A DNA stretch of 64,000 nucleotides from Hofstenia miamia (taxonomy: Eukaryota; Xenacoelomorpha; Acoela), in assembly GCA_004352715.1 (NCBI GenBank), contig SCFE01000026.1, positions 582,822 to 646,821 of the forward strand. The letters are read 5' to 3'. Under the pieces are notes generated by a model. The model was not told where the DNA came from and ran no database searches. It worked only from the letters and a program-made list of their open reading frames with translations. This document shows, piece by piece, positions 44,212-57,462 of this stretch (its first letter is position 1; each line of letters begins with the position of its first letter). A program made the translations under genes and the position numbers.

Positions 44212-47200
44212 ACCCTTTTTTGCCAAATTTTCAAATAATCGTCTCCAAGCCCATTATGAAATTTTGAAATTTGCGATATGGATCAATTTATTGGTGAATA
44301 TTTGTGCAAAAATTTATTCATAGCTAATGTTTAGATATCGTGAGGACGCGACCCCATGGCAACAACTACCGCTAATCTCAAGTAATTGTCTTTAATTGAA
44401 TAATAATGCGATGGTTTTCAGGCGTAAATTAAAGAGGAGACACTCCTCTTCTCTATTGTGTTCCCCATTTTAGTTCATTAGTTCGTGAGTTATGAACACT
44501 TATGATTTTTCTGATGGTATGCATTCCTGGGGTTAAAGTGGAATTTATTTTGAAATTCCAGCTTCGGAGCATTACTAGAGAACTACATATTCTATGCTTA
44601 TTAACTATTTGTGCAACATTTAAGTAATTTAATGCTCTTTTGAATATTATTGCTCGTGAATTACTGAAAGCAATCGCTATAAAAATTGTATCTGGGGTGG
44701 TTTAATGGTAGGCTCACCAGCCCCCCCCCTTTCTAGTAAATCACTTCGTGTCCAAAATAATGTTAATTTATTAATAACGAAGAAACAGATTCAAAATGAA
44801 ATTGGTTGCACACTTTGTTAAAGTCCTTAGGAATGCCTAAAACTAGCTTTGGTTTAAATTAGGAAACAGGAAGATGATAAAATGTTAAATTATTAACACA
44901 TAAAAAACATTGTCTTCAAAATTAATTTCAAAATTTTGGATCAGGGAGTAGGGGTATACATGTTCCACTGCAAGTGACTATAGGTAAAAAAATATTTTTA
45001 ATGGGCCAGAGCTGAATTAAATAATCTCTATCTGCTTCAACACCTGAACAGTAATTCCTATTTGGTTAACTTAAACTTCAGAAACAAATAGCAGATGTCC
45101 ATTGACTTAGTGCAGATTTAGTCAATTCAATGTTTTCAAATATCTATTCTTGGACACGATAAATGCAAACGTTAAGAAATGAAAGAAATGAATTTTATAA
45201 GTGCACATGTTAATGCAAAAAGGAAAGCCTCGAATGTTGGAAATGCAATTGATGTTGATGCAGTTTAAAACTCATAATACAAATATTGTTGTTTTCAAAT
45301 TCGCCATCTTGCGGAATTTAAAATACTCGTTAAAATGAAGTGGTTCTTTGATTATAACTTCATTTGGTTTATTGCAAGAAGGCATAAAAATTCAAATTCA
45401 AACTTTAAAATTAGACTAATTCTTCATCAAATTTATTTTTTTACAAAATAAATTTTCAAAAACAATAACGACTGTAATCTAAACAAATGCACAGCTCCCG
45501 AAATCATATTGTTTCAAAATTTCAAAAAAAATTGGCCACAAATAATAACGTGCTAGTATATAAAATAAAAGTTATGAAAACATATCATTGAAAATAAAAA
45601 TTTTTTTCAAAAAAATTATAGAATTATACTAGATGAAGTTTTGTATTTAAAACTTTCGACAATTTTAAATTATATATTGAAAATTTTTCTATGCGTTACT
45701 AAATGCAATTAGAAATGAATTTAAAGTTTAAACACAAAAATTGGGAAATACCTGTAATTCATTAATATTATGCAATTGATTTGAATACAAAGAAACAAAA
45801 ACTATTGCGCAATGTTGCTTTTTTTGATAAATTGATATTTTATACATTTTTCTCATAAAAAATATTAAGGAAACTTTATTAAACAAATCAATGGCACTGC
45901 ATGTTTTGCTTGTAGTTGCAATTTATGTTTAAATTTAAAAGCATTTCCAAACGTCTTATTAATTTTCGGAAATATTTATTTGCAATAAGGCGTTTTATAT
46001 TTCTAATAAGTCTTTTTTCCTAATCCTTTACAAACGATTAAGAGATTAGTAATTGTATAAACAAATTTAAAATATATTCTTTAGATTAGAAATAAAATGC
46101 TAGACTCATAAACCAATGAATTTCTTTCGCTATACAGTACATTCGAATTGTTTAAAGTATTTCAAAGCCGAAATGTACTGATTTTTGATTAGACAACGTA
46201 TCCAGGGAAAAACGGTTGAAGAGAATTTTGTTTGAGCTGCTCCTGGCCAATCACAAATAAGAATTGCTTGCACTTTGTACTAAAAATTTGCACTGCTTAA
46301 CAAATGTCTGAAACATGATAAATTCTGCAAACAAAGACAACGGCAAACAGATATCTCTATACAAATTTGTATACACACGCAATCAAGGGCTTTGTCATTC
46401 CGGACAAAGTCGCCATTGCAAAATCTATGTGTGGCATCCTAAAGAATCCAGGGTAGCGCTGCTGCAGATGGCATCTGCGGAGTGATTTTTTAGAAATATC
46501 GTGTCAAAAATCATAAGAGTAATTAACTAATAACGACTGCTTAATAAAAACTGCAGTGTAGCGCATTGCTAATTTTACCAGTAAATTAACCCATTAGGAA
46601 ATTTATGTCTTCACTACCGTATGTAATACAGCGAAAACTCTGTTTCGTGGTTTTGAATTCTTAGACGGAAATTTAATAAACCAACATCTATATATTACAG
46701 TTTGATAATATTACATAACTTAAAAAATGAAACCATTTTATAATTGAAAAAATTCAAATAATTTTTATTAGTGTGAAACACACTATTAGACTAAGAATTA
46801 GTGTGAAATTCGATGGTATATATTTTGAATAAAATATTACAAAAATAAGTTATATTTCAACTGAAAATTACGCGACATTCAAAGCAATGCAACGTTTTGT
46901 ACATTAATAATATTTAAATTTACCTATATAAAATATTAATTAAGGAAAAATGGGAAACGTGAAGTTATGTTTGAGAAAATTGCGCATATATCACCTGTGC
47001 TTCTCCAGTAAAATATTGTAAAAATATTAATTACTAGAATACATAAAATAAAATAATTGTAAAAGGGGTTCAACGAGTTTAACAGAAAAGTATTTGTCCT
47101 ACGCCTACATTATGAATTGTAACATGTAATTTTGATTATAAAGTTTTCCTGTTAAAATTGTCATCAATTAATTATGGCATTGATCTCCCTGCAGATAATG

Positions 47201-47375
47201 TTGTACAATCTCAATTTTCAACTATGTTGCAATATAAAAAACTTTGCAGCATCTAATTTAAAAATATTATTGTTTAGGATAAAAAATACTTTTGAAATGA
47301 ATTTTGTATTAATTAATATTTTAAAAGAATGTATTTAGTATAACTTCAAATTAATACAACTTTAATTACACTTAC
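44212..47375. other. No gene seen
   Basis: Very AT-rich DNA without a recognisable exon, repeat family or RNA gene. A multiplexin exon in this stretch cannot be excluded if it encodes low-complexity linker sequence. Confidence 0.5.
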
Positions 47376-47456
47376 AATTTCTTGGTGCTCTTGCCGTACC
47401 GCATATACAATATAAATACATGCAACAATTTGTATAAAAGCGGTTGTTGTCGTCAT
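47376..47456 (-). CDS. Candidate first coding exon of the multiplexin (signal peptide)
   Basis: On the minus strand ATG at 47456 opens 27 codons: MTTTTAFIQIVACIYIVYA, a textbook signal peptide with a VYA cleavage site, then eight polar residues, ending exactly at a GTAAGT donor in phase 0. The downstream multiplexin exons are phase 0 and secreted, so it fits as their missing start. The link over about 10.5 kb, across a retrotransposon, is inference; it could begin another secreted protein. Confidence 0.5.
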
Positions 47457-48666
47457 TTGGAATGTTATGAAATAATGCTACAGGATTTGTTATTGGCCAA
47501 TGACACTGCATGTGATTGGATGAAAGCATTAGCGAATAACACGCAGTCAAATTTTTCAATAAAAGACGATAGAAACCACGAATGTTTAGGTTCATTTTTT
47601 AGTATGATATCATTTGCAATGATAAAATTTATTTTCTTGAACATTTGATTATGCCAAGTCATAGATTCCAAAAATGAAGTAAATAATATTACAACTAATA
47701 TTTAGAATGAATCACAAAAAATTTTTAATGGATTTTTTTATTAAAATTTCAAAATAATATATCTTTAAAGAAATATTATTTTTTAATGAAATAAATGTAA
47801 AATGTGTCATCAATGACCGCATTGAATTGCAAACCCGATGTTATATTGGGTTTGTATTATTCTGCAAACTGCAATAAGCAGATAGAGTTATTAAATCTTA
47901 TTTTTAACATGGGTTTACGTCTAAGAACAACCCTCGGTTCTTTTATTGTTGTAATGATGATTTCAAAAAATTCGATTTATTAGTATATCATTTCTGAAAT
48001 AATTCGAGATGATAGACATATATAAGTCGATTTTAGAAAAACAAAGTTTTGATTACAACTGAGAACATGGTGATTTCAAAAGCCTCTTGTCCAGGCGTTT
48101 TCTGGCAGTAGGAACAAAATCTTATATAAATAAAAAGCTTATCATTCTGACACGCGAACTAGAGATATATTCTGATATTTGTCGTTCAAGGGGTGGCTTA
48201 AACCAACAATAATGCAGATCCATCACTTACAAAAACAAAATATCTCTTTAAAATAAGTGTCGCTTGATGGAAATATAGTTTTGAGCAATTGATATTTGTA
48301 TAAAATCACACATCACTGAAAATATATTCGAACGACGGGTCTATATGATAGTTGATAAACGGTGACATGTCGGATGAGACATTCAATGTTCAAATCGGGT
48401 TGTAGATTATAATTTTACTAAATATTTAAATATAGTTCATATTTAATATTTAATATTAAACGCGTACGGTTGGAAAATATTTAAGTTAGTATTTAAGATC
48501 ATATTTAACTATGAAAGAGAAAAGAAAAAAAGAAATAATCGGAATAGATGAAAATGGCAATTGTATAAGTAAAATGCAACAAAGAAAATCAAAAAGAAAA
48601 GAAAAAGAATCAGAAGTTGTAACAGTAACAGGACTATGCAAGCTCAATTAACAACAATATCTACTA

Positions 48667-51600
48667 ATGAAGAGGAAAAACGTGCGGTGCAATGGCTGTG
48701 GGTATCTTCATGTGAAGTGCATTGATCTTGATCATACTTCTCGACGTGACACTGAAGATTATAGATGCCAACGCTGCTGTAATTCATCCACAGGCCTGAC
48801 TAAACAACTAGCTGACCTTAACTTAATGGACACTTCATCTGATTCCAGCAAGATTATTTTGAAGCTAAGAACCATTCCTTTTTCAAATATTCCCGTGATC
48901 AAGCGTGTCCCCAAAAGGGCTAGAATTAAAGTAGCTTGTTGTCTTCCATCTCTTATAAAAAATTTTACAAACGACCCTGATGATATCAAGAACTTTCCCT
49001 AAAATATGCCTCAGCTCTGAGCAACGAGGAGACAAAAATAGAAAGCTAAAAGGTTTTGCCGAGAAGTGTAGTCATTTTTGGATTTTCTGAATTTCAAAAT
49101 TTTTCTCCTCCAAAACGTAAATTCAAATGTTTTAGGTTAAAGGCGCAGTAAGACTTGTTTCATCATTTGACTGTATTGCGGAGCCAACCGACGAAATAGT
49201 TTCAGAGATGAGAAGCAAACATCCATGTAGCAGTCCCCCAGTGGTTGCCATTTCCGAGTTTGAATCTTACTTAGTGAGCACAGTCCTTGTCAAAAAGTGC
49301 TTGATGTCGTTTCCCTCAGACTCAGCTGGTGGACCTGATCAACTAAGACCACAATTACTGAAATACCTGATTACAGAAGACAAGCAGCAGCAATCAATCT
49401 CTGTGTTGCTCTCACAGAATTTTTTAATGTAGTTTTATCTGGTAAGGTTCCAAAGCTTATCAGATCGTTTTTTTCGGAGCAAACTTGTCTGCGCTTAAAA
49501 AGAAAGCAGGAGGTTACTGTCCTATAGCAGTAGGAAACACACTGCGTCGTCTTATAGCTAAGTGCGCTGGGAAGTGTGTTGCATCTGAGAGGAAGAGAGA
49601 ATTTGGTCAAATCCAGCTGGGTTACAACACTGACAAAGGAGCAGAGGCTGCGGTTCACACTGTTAGATCATACATTTCAGCAAGAACTCTTTCTTATAGC
49701 AATGTCATGCTAAAAATTGACTATAAAAATGCTTTCAACAGCTTAGGATACTACTCTGAAAAAACATTAAAAACTTTACCCATTTATCTCCTGTTGCTAT
49801 GGCGAGCACAGCTCCCTATTTTTTGGTGACTCCATCATTTCTAGTGAAGTCGGAGCACAGCAGGGTGATCCCGAAGGCCCACCTCTTTTTTGTGATACTA
49901 TCCAAAAATATGTTAAAGGTTTGGTGGGCGAGCTCAATTTCTGGTACATTGATGATGGTAATGTTGCTGACAAGGCATAAACAATCCTTAAAGACTTATA
50001 CATAATCATCGAGTTTTCTGGGGCCATTAGTCTTGAAGTAAATCCTTCTAAATGTGAATGAATTTTTCTTGGAAATTCCAACTCAGAGCTGCGTGCGAAA
50101 ATTTTGAGTGATTTTGAAAGTAGATGTCCAGGCATCAAAGTGATTGCAGTAAAAGATCTCATAGTTCTTGGTTCTCATATAGGTCTTGATGTCCAGCGCT
50201 ACGTCTTAAAAGTAAAACAGCTGATTGCAAGCGCCTTTCAAGCAACCTTCTATTACTAGAAGCTCATACTGCTTTGTTTCTTTTGAAGAATTGTCTAAGT
50301 ATGCCAAAGCTTATTTACTATCTGCGTACTGCTCCATGCTTTCTCAACGGCGATCTGTTAGATGAGTACGATAGAGTCATAACTCAAACTTTTGAAAATA
50401 TTGATAACGTTGCCTTAAATGCCACAAGTTTTTCTCAAGACAGACTTCTTCCAAAACTTGGTGGTATAGGTTTGCCTTGCACTGCTCTCATAGCACCAGG
50501 AGCATTTCTTTCCTCACAGTTTGCCTCTAACAGCCTGGTATGTTCCTTGTTTGCAGATGTTGTTCATTATGATAAACACTATTTGATGGAAAGCATTCAA
50601 GGCCAGAATGACGAACACTCAACCAAGTCAAGATCAAGTAGCAAAAAGTTTAATAAGTGAAGACAAATGAGAATCTCATCTGCTGACTAGTCCAGGTGAG
50701 GCAGCTTTTAGTATTTGGAGTAGTCAAAGTTTAGTATCTTACCCTCCCGAGCAACCCACTGAACAAAGAAGCTGGATGAAGGTTGTTTATGCTGCAGAGC
50801 TTCGTCGTCTCAGTGACACTTTTGATGCGCAAGAGAACAACCGCCTTTCAGCTTATCAAGGAAAAATTGCATGTGCATGGTTAAATGCTTACCCTTCTTT
50901 GAATCTAGGTCTGAAAATGACTAACATAAGCCTCAGGGTTGCTATTGCACAGAGACTAGGTTGTAAAGTTTGTGAGCCTCACACTTGTATTTGTGGCTCA
51001 TTGGTTGATTCTGATGGGAGGCATGGCCTTNAAGGAAAAATTGCATGTGCATGGTTAAATGCTTACCCTTCTTTGAATCTAGGTCTTAAAATGACTAACA
51101 TAAGCCTCAGGGTTGCTATTGCACAGAGACTTGGTTGTAAAGCTTGTGAGCCTCACACTTGTATTTGTGGCTCGTTGGTTGATTCTGATGGGAGGCATGG
51201 CCTTTCGTGCAAAAAGAGGGCAGGTCGTTTTTCTCACCACAACACGCTTAGTGACATTATTAAGCGAGCTCTCAATTCTGCCGATGTATTAGAACCACCT
51301 GGTTTGTCACGTTTAGACGGCAAACGTCCTGACGGAATGACTTTGGTTCCGTGGAAGCGAAGTCGAGTTCTTCTTTGGGATGTAACTGCAGTCGATGCTC
51401 TGGCCCCAAGTAGAGTCAACAATTATGCTCCCTTTAAGGCTGCAGAAGATGCTAAGCGAACAAAGATAAATAAATACCGACAACTAATTGATGCTGGCTA
51501 CGACTTTCAACCTATAGCCTTTAAAGTTCAACCAATTGTGGATCTGAATCATTAAATTTCTCAAAACACTTGGAGCTCGTATCCGTGCGTGCACCAAGCA

Positions 51601-51857
51601 GGCTTATTCTCAGGAATTCCCTATGCCAAGAATCAGTGTTGCAATTCAAATGGCAAATAGTGCTTGTGTCGTTGGCACAGTTGGTTCAACAAAACAGTTG
51701 GACGAAGTCTTCTGCTTGTAGACGCATCTACTCTACTCTCTTCATAGCTTCTTCTACTGGACGTTCAATAAACCTGTTGTTCTTTTATGCTGAAGATCTG
51801 TATTTTAGGAAGCTTACTTCAATATGTCCAAATTTAAATACACCTACCTTAAATTGA
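48667..51857 (+). pseudogene. Non-LTR-type retroelement: PHD-like finger, reverse transcriptase, restriction-like endonuclease
   Basis: Frame-broken + strand pieces in order. At 48667-49002 a Cys/His finger (CNGCGYLHVKC, then YRCQRCC). At 49208-49829 RT pieces: SAGGPDQLRPQLLKYL, KKAGGYCPIAVGNTLRRL, and LKIDYKNAFNS with catalytic Asp. At 49845-49960 GAQQGDPEGPPLF and FWYIDDGN, the catalytic YxDD box. At 50274-50660 an RT thumb region. At 50776-51555 a cysteine/histidine knuckle (CKVCEPHTCICG, HGLSCKK) and GKRPDGMTL with LLWDVTAVD, a PD-x15-D restriction-like endonuclease centre. A frameshifted tail (FLKTLGARIRACTKQ) runs to about 51700. Catalytic residues survive but stops and shifts make the copy inactive. 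Confidence 0.87.
50858..51204. repeat. 173-bp direct duplication around a single N (assembly join)
   Basis: 50858-51030 and 51032-51204 are nearly identical (about four differences) and separated by one N at 51031. They duplicate the segment of the retroelement encoding KIACAWLNAYPSLNLGLK and the zinc knuckle. Probably two unmerged contig ends or haplotypes; the reading frame across it is artificially long by 58 codons. Confidence 0.85.
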
Positions 51858-54190
51858 TTGAGTAAAGTTGATTGGTAACCAAGTTTTATTTATTGTAGTT
51901 TATTTGTAACCAAGATTGAAAATTTGTAACTTAGATTATATTTGTAACGTTGACTTTTTGAATTATAAAGCATCATTAATACAAATAATTCCCTTAAATA
52001 TATGATTGAAGGAATGCTACAATTAAGAGAATGGATTCCTACACAAACTGAAATGAATTTGGATTTAGTTGATTATTTGTATACTTTTAATGTGTAAATT
52101 TTAATACAATCACTGATTTGAAAAAAAAAGTTCATATTTAAATGTATTTCATAAACGTGTAAACAAGGATAGTCCTTAGTGTAAATGATATTTCGTTTAC
52201 TAGAATATTATACACAGTAAAATTATTACAATCAATCTATTTTTATACACTTGTTGGTTTTTTACTATTTCATTTCAGTGCCTCATGGTTAATATAAAAG
52301 AAGTTTTAATAGTAAGAATAACAACAGCTAATTTGAAGAAAACCTTTCTTAAAGTGTTTTTAAACCCACACACCAAGCGTGCAATCAGAACGTGATGTTT
52401 CTTAATGAGGGCTAATTATTAACGACCGGCAATCACGTTGTTCAACAGAAACACTCTAATAAGCCGGGGTGATGGGGAACATAAAGTTGTCCCCACTGCT
52501 AAAATATTGAGTAGGGTTTGAGGCCTGGGCACTTAATGCGGCACAGCCGGTGTGGCTGTGTTTCTACAAGACGTAGACTACAACTGCCCGTAGTCCTTTA
52601 CCTATAATTTGGCGCAAAAAATTTAAAAATTGGGTTTGATTCAGGTTGAGATTTTTCGGGCTTGCTTTGGGTCTGGGTAATCGTGGATCGAACAGGGACA
52701 TGTCACTGTTAACAGGCTTAGAATTTCAAACTCTCCGCTGTGGATTAAATTTGTTGCGCCATTTTCATGTTTCGTTAGTTCATGTAACCAGTCACTATTA
52801 AAATTTGTACCAGAAGACTATGCTTTATAATGTATATTTTAAAGCTGTCAGTAATATTATAAATATATAAATGGAAAGAGCTAATTACATATAATTAGTA
52901 TTCGAATGCTAATGTCTTATATCTACTTTCTTAAAAAAGGTTTTACTCTGCCGTACATTAATAGGGCCGTATTTTTTTAAATCTTAATACCATAGGCCTC
53001 ATTAGTGATTCAATTGTGTAAGGTCCAGTCCAAAATTGTGAAATTTTTTTATTTATATATACAGAAGTATTTCATCTCCAATAGTAAAATTCTGATTTGC
53101 TAAACAGGTTTTCCATCAGAAACACATAATTTTCTAAAATATTCAAAAGACCGTTTATTTGATCTTGTATATCCTATAGAAGGTATTTGTAAAGTAGGGT
53201 CTGGCGGTATGCCGATACTAAAACTAATAAAGCGAAATTTCGACAATATCTTGCTTAAAAAATTTATAGGCGTTTTAATTTAAAGGTTATGTGTATTGTA
53301 TGCAACCCCGCGGGTCAAAATGAAAATCTTAACTATTGCTGTACGATGTCTAGAAGATAGCACTTTGGCAAATTCAGGAAGTTTCTTAAGAATAAATGTC
53401 TATTAACATGCAGTTGCAATTAGATGGCTGATTAGTGCAAAAAATTTTATCAAAAATACTTTTACAAAAATGAGCTATTTATAGAAATAAATTGCTTTTT
53501 AACATTAGTAAGAACATGCAGATATATATTTGGAAACCTGTTTATAAATTCCCATTTCCTTCTTTGAGAACTTTGATTTTTTTATTCTAATCTTGCAAAA
53601 CGATTGCATGCATTTCTTAGTTTGCTGTTACATAGATTACGAGCTTTCTTATAACCAATATGATTTTTGTCAGTTTTATATGCTAAATATATTTGCCAAC
53701 ATTCCCTTTTTTATTAACTTCAATGCATGCAGAGTTTATCCAAGGTTTAGTATTTTCTGTTGATTTTCAGATTTGAGAATGCTCTTCTAAGGACAGCAAC
53801 AAATTTTTGAAGCATTTGTTTAGGTGTAATTGAGAAAAATACGGAATTCAAATTGTCTTTTTTCAAGTAACATCTAACTAGTTCTTTTCTTTTTTAATCG
53901 CTTTCTAATTTTTACTCATTACCATTGGGTTTCATAGGCTTAATATATATGCTAAGAGAAGCTACCTGCTCAACTTCAAACAATTGGACCATTAACCTTA
54001 ATAAGCACATGCAAAAAATATATTTCGACTTACAAAGTCATCGTCAGTTTTACAAATTATTCCCTCTAAATTTACTAGATTTTACAATAATAATTATTAT
54101 TTTTTAAATTTTAAAGTGGCAAGTTTAATTTATAAATATAGTCTTCTTTTGTGTTCAAACTTGGTTGCAAGGACTTTATAAAAATACTCT
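51858..54190. other. No gene seen
   Basis: AT-rich DNA. A moderately GC-rich island at about 52430-52700 (with GTAGACTACAACTGCCCGTAG and GGGTTTGATTCAGG-like words) looks like repeat debris. No supported exon. Confidence 0.5.
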
Positions 54191-54200
54191 CAATAATTTT

Positions 54201-54647
54201 TTAATTACTTGATCTTGACGTCTGATGTAATATTTTTGTTTCAAAATTTACTCCGCATTTATTTAGATGATTAGATATATTAGAACTGGTCGCATGTTCC
54301 TTAATTCTTCTTGATTTTATTTGATAAATTATATTTGATTTATTGGTTTCTTCAGTTGTAGATTTTAATTGCAATTTCGTTCTTAGTTTATGATTGTTAT
54401 ATGTAAATCTAACCTTTTCTTTAATTATTGATATTTTTCGGAGTTCTTTAATCATGTTTTCAGTGTGGAGTCCTCTATATTCGATATTAAAACAATGTTC
54501 ATAATTAGTTTGATTATTTTTTGATCTTTTGTTCTTAATTAAAATGTCTTCTAATGATTTCCTAATATATCGATTTATAAAATTATTTGGATATTCATTC
54601 TTCTTTAATTTCTTGGTTAATTGTTCTATATGTGCTGCAATTGTCAA
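54201..54647 (-). pseudogene. Penelope-like element fragment
   Basis: A 148-codon open frame on the minus strand. IEQLTKKLKKNEYPNNFINR and YRGLHTENMIKELRK resemble the stretch downstream of the reverse transcriptase in Penelope-like elements. KSNIIYQIK resembles the start of their GIY-YIG endonuclease, and RIKEHATSSNISNHLNKCG its C-terminal helices, but the catalytic YIG part between them is missing. It is probably an internally deleted remnant. Assignment is by overall pattern only. Confidence 0.5.
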
Positions 54648-54649
54648 AT

Positions 54650-57410
54650 ATTCGATGAATAATTCCTTTAATTAATGATATTTTGTAATTGAAATTCTTT
54701 TTTACATAGAAACTTCGAAAAATGTCATATAATAGATATAACCATGGTATACTACGACTGCAAAAAAGGATATTTAATTTTTGTCTTTAATTTTAACTTT
54801 ATAACTCTGAAAGAAATACTTAAAAAAATTAGACACGAGTAATTTCAAATTTCGAGATAAAAAGAATATGGAAAATTGAGTTTTTAGGTAAATATTAGTT
54901 TTTAGATAAATCATAAACTAGAAATTACCGTATATCCTCGTGTAAGTTGCACCCCAAACTTTGAATTATATTTTTAAGTTAAAGGTATGCAGCGTGTATA
55001 AGCACATCTGCCAGGTCACAACAAGTTTGTTATATATATATATATGCATATAGTCATACCGATACCGCAGTACTTTGAGTGACACCAACCGAACGGAATC
55101 GACTCCCAAAATGTTCATACCGCCGGTCCCTAGTGTAAGGAATGGGCAAATACAATCGTAAGTTGAAATGGTGAAATACATCTTGCTGAAGGAGTAGTAA
55201 TTCTGTATGCATGCCCGTTCTAACCAACTATGCAGAAAGTACATTTCGCAGCAGACATGCGACTGGTGGAGCATCAGTCACCTTATCCCCCTACAGACAC
55301 TTGCGACTTTACTGAAGATTCGTTTGAGTTATATGGTAGTCTATAATTCAATAAAATTCTTATTAATTTAGAGATTTCTTATCATACTCATATCATAAAT
55401 TTACTTAAAATTTGCCTATTATTTTAGCAGACAAGCTTATTCATTTCTAATGCATTCGTTACACGACCTGTGATTTTCGATGGTCAATATATTTCTAGTT
55501 TTTTATATATTTCTATAAACTTGAAAATTGTTAGAATGAAGTATAGCATTCGCATCAATATAAAATGTCAATAGAAAAGTAAGTTTGGTGTAAAGCATTT
55601 ATAATCCAAAAGTGCTTTAATGCCAATCTCAAATTCAAAAAATAAAAATGTAGACCAGATTCACAGGTTGTATCCGTCATTCGATGCTCTCGTTTGTTCT
55701 TGGTATATGTATCGCATGTAAATAAAAAAGCTCGCTATTCAGGAAATCTTGTTTGAGATCTAAATAATATTTTAACCTACAAGGAGTCTTTCAGAATTAG
55801 ACTGATTTTAAATATTTGATAATGCGATATTTCCAATGCATCAGTTAGTAATGTAAACCAAGAATTAAAGGGTAGCGTCCTATTCAAATTAGTAAATTGC
55901 AGTGACAACTGGAGCCAATGACGGTACATTTTGGGTTTTACAGATGTAAAAAACCGGTGTTTGTAAAAAAATTTCCTTCATATTGAACGCAAAACAAAAC
56001 CCGCCTATTGAAATGGTTTGAAATTTATTGCTTTAATTTTAATATAAATTAAAGTAATGAATTTTCATTATTGATTGCAAGTGGGCATTGTTCATATAAG
56101 GTTGGATTTAATTAAAAAATAGAAAATTCTATTGTCACAAACACGTCTCTACCAGAAAGGACTAATGAATTCCCATGCTACACAATAAATGAATTATCAA
56201 AGTTCAAGAAACAATAATTAATTAAGATTATAATGAACTTTCAATCTGCTACATTCCCTGTCTAAAGTCACCGAACTTGACTTTAATATTGAAGAAATTA
56301 CAGAAAATAATATACAAATTCAAATAGATTTAACCTCACGCAATGATGTGATAAAATTAAGTTTACAATGATTTACAAAAGATATAAATTAAAAGGTACG
56401 TGTATTTAAATTTGCGACATATTGAAGTAAAACTTCCTAAAATACAGATCTTAAGCATAAAGAAACAATAGGTTTATTGAACGACATGTAGAAGAAGCTA
56501 TGAAGAGAGTAGAGGAGACAGGACCTGCTAACGATTCAGTTCAGCCTGAATAAAGCTGTGCAAAAAACGGTGTGAAGCTGAAGAAATCTTGTCCTGTATT
56601 TACCCTGTTTAAAACAGTTGTCCTGTTTTGGGGTATTATAATGATTTATCCTGGCCTGATTAACATGTTCTCAAACCTGCCTATAACTAAGTAAATAAGT
56701 TTAAAATTTATTAGGCTGATCAGAATAAAATCTGAAGCTTTACGTTAACAAGACAATACATCTAATGGAAAATGATATTTTTTGAAAATTTCTGCAACTA
56801 TTAGTCATAGACGTGTTTATACTTACTGGTAATACTAATGAACTTTGATTTAAACAAGATAGAACGATATTTAAACTGTCTTATTAAACAATTTGCATAA
56901 CCTTGCGAGAAAATATGATTTGGAAAAACTAGAGAATCAAAAAACCATCATTTGATAGATCTCTTACTAAAAATTTTACACGACAATTCAACAAGGCCTA
57001 CAATAGTAAAGATTATTTAAAATCAGGGTAAACTCAGTCAGCATAAAGCTAAAAAATATATTTCCAATTAAGAGAAATAAAGAAACAATGCTATTACTAA
57101 TTCTGAATTCAAAATTAAATTTCACAAACGTTAAAATAATAAATTATACACGCTGATTGCATGCAAATGCACAAAATTAATAAATCGGGCTTAGCAAAAG
57201 GAAAAGGGGGTTCAGAGGCGCCAATACTAGAGCTCAGTTGTGTGTGGACCTGCCACTAGAATTCGCCAGAAACAAACTTTAAGAAAGAAATGAAGCTACA
57301 ACAAACAACCCCCAAAGCACTGGACTTGCTCAACAAGTACACAAAAATAACAAAGAATGATGCATAGGGTTTCATCAAAACACATTTCGTGCTGGTAAAA
57401 AAGCGCGTAA
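54650..57410. other. No firm gene; repeat debris
   Basis: AT-rich DNA. CATACCGATACCGCAG and TTCATACCGCCGGTCCC at 55055-55135 resemble the ends of the hAT-like element at 25154. A short open stretch on the + strand (56472-56553), reading FIERHVEEAMKRVEE and ending TAA with AATAAA overlapping the stop, has gene-like composition but no recognisable family. Confidence 0.45.
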
Positions 57411-57414
57411 AATA

Positions 57415-57462
57415 TTAAACTTCGACTACCATTTTCTTATGGACATCCATAGTGCCAACCAC
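57415..57462 (-). CDS. Calcineurin B last coding exon
   Basis: After CATTTAG, 15 codons [15 protein letters not shown] and TAA, matching the C-terminus of calcineurin B (HKKMVVDV). Phase 0. The preceding intron is about 1.56 kb. Confidence 0.95.
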   Translation of the reverse strand: MVGTMDVHKKMVVEV

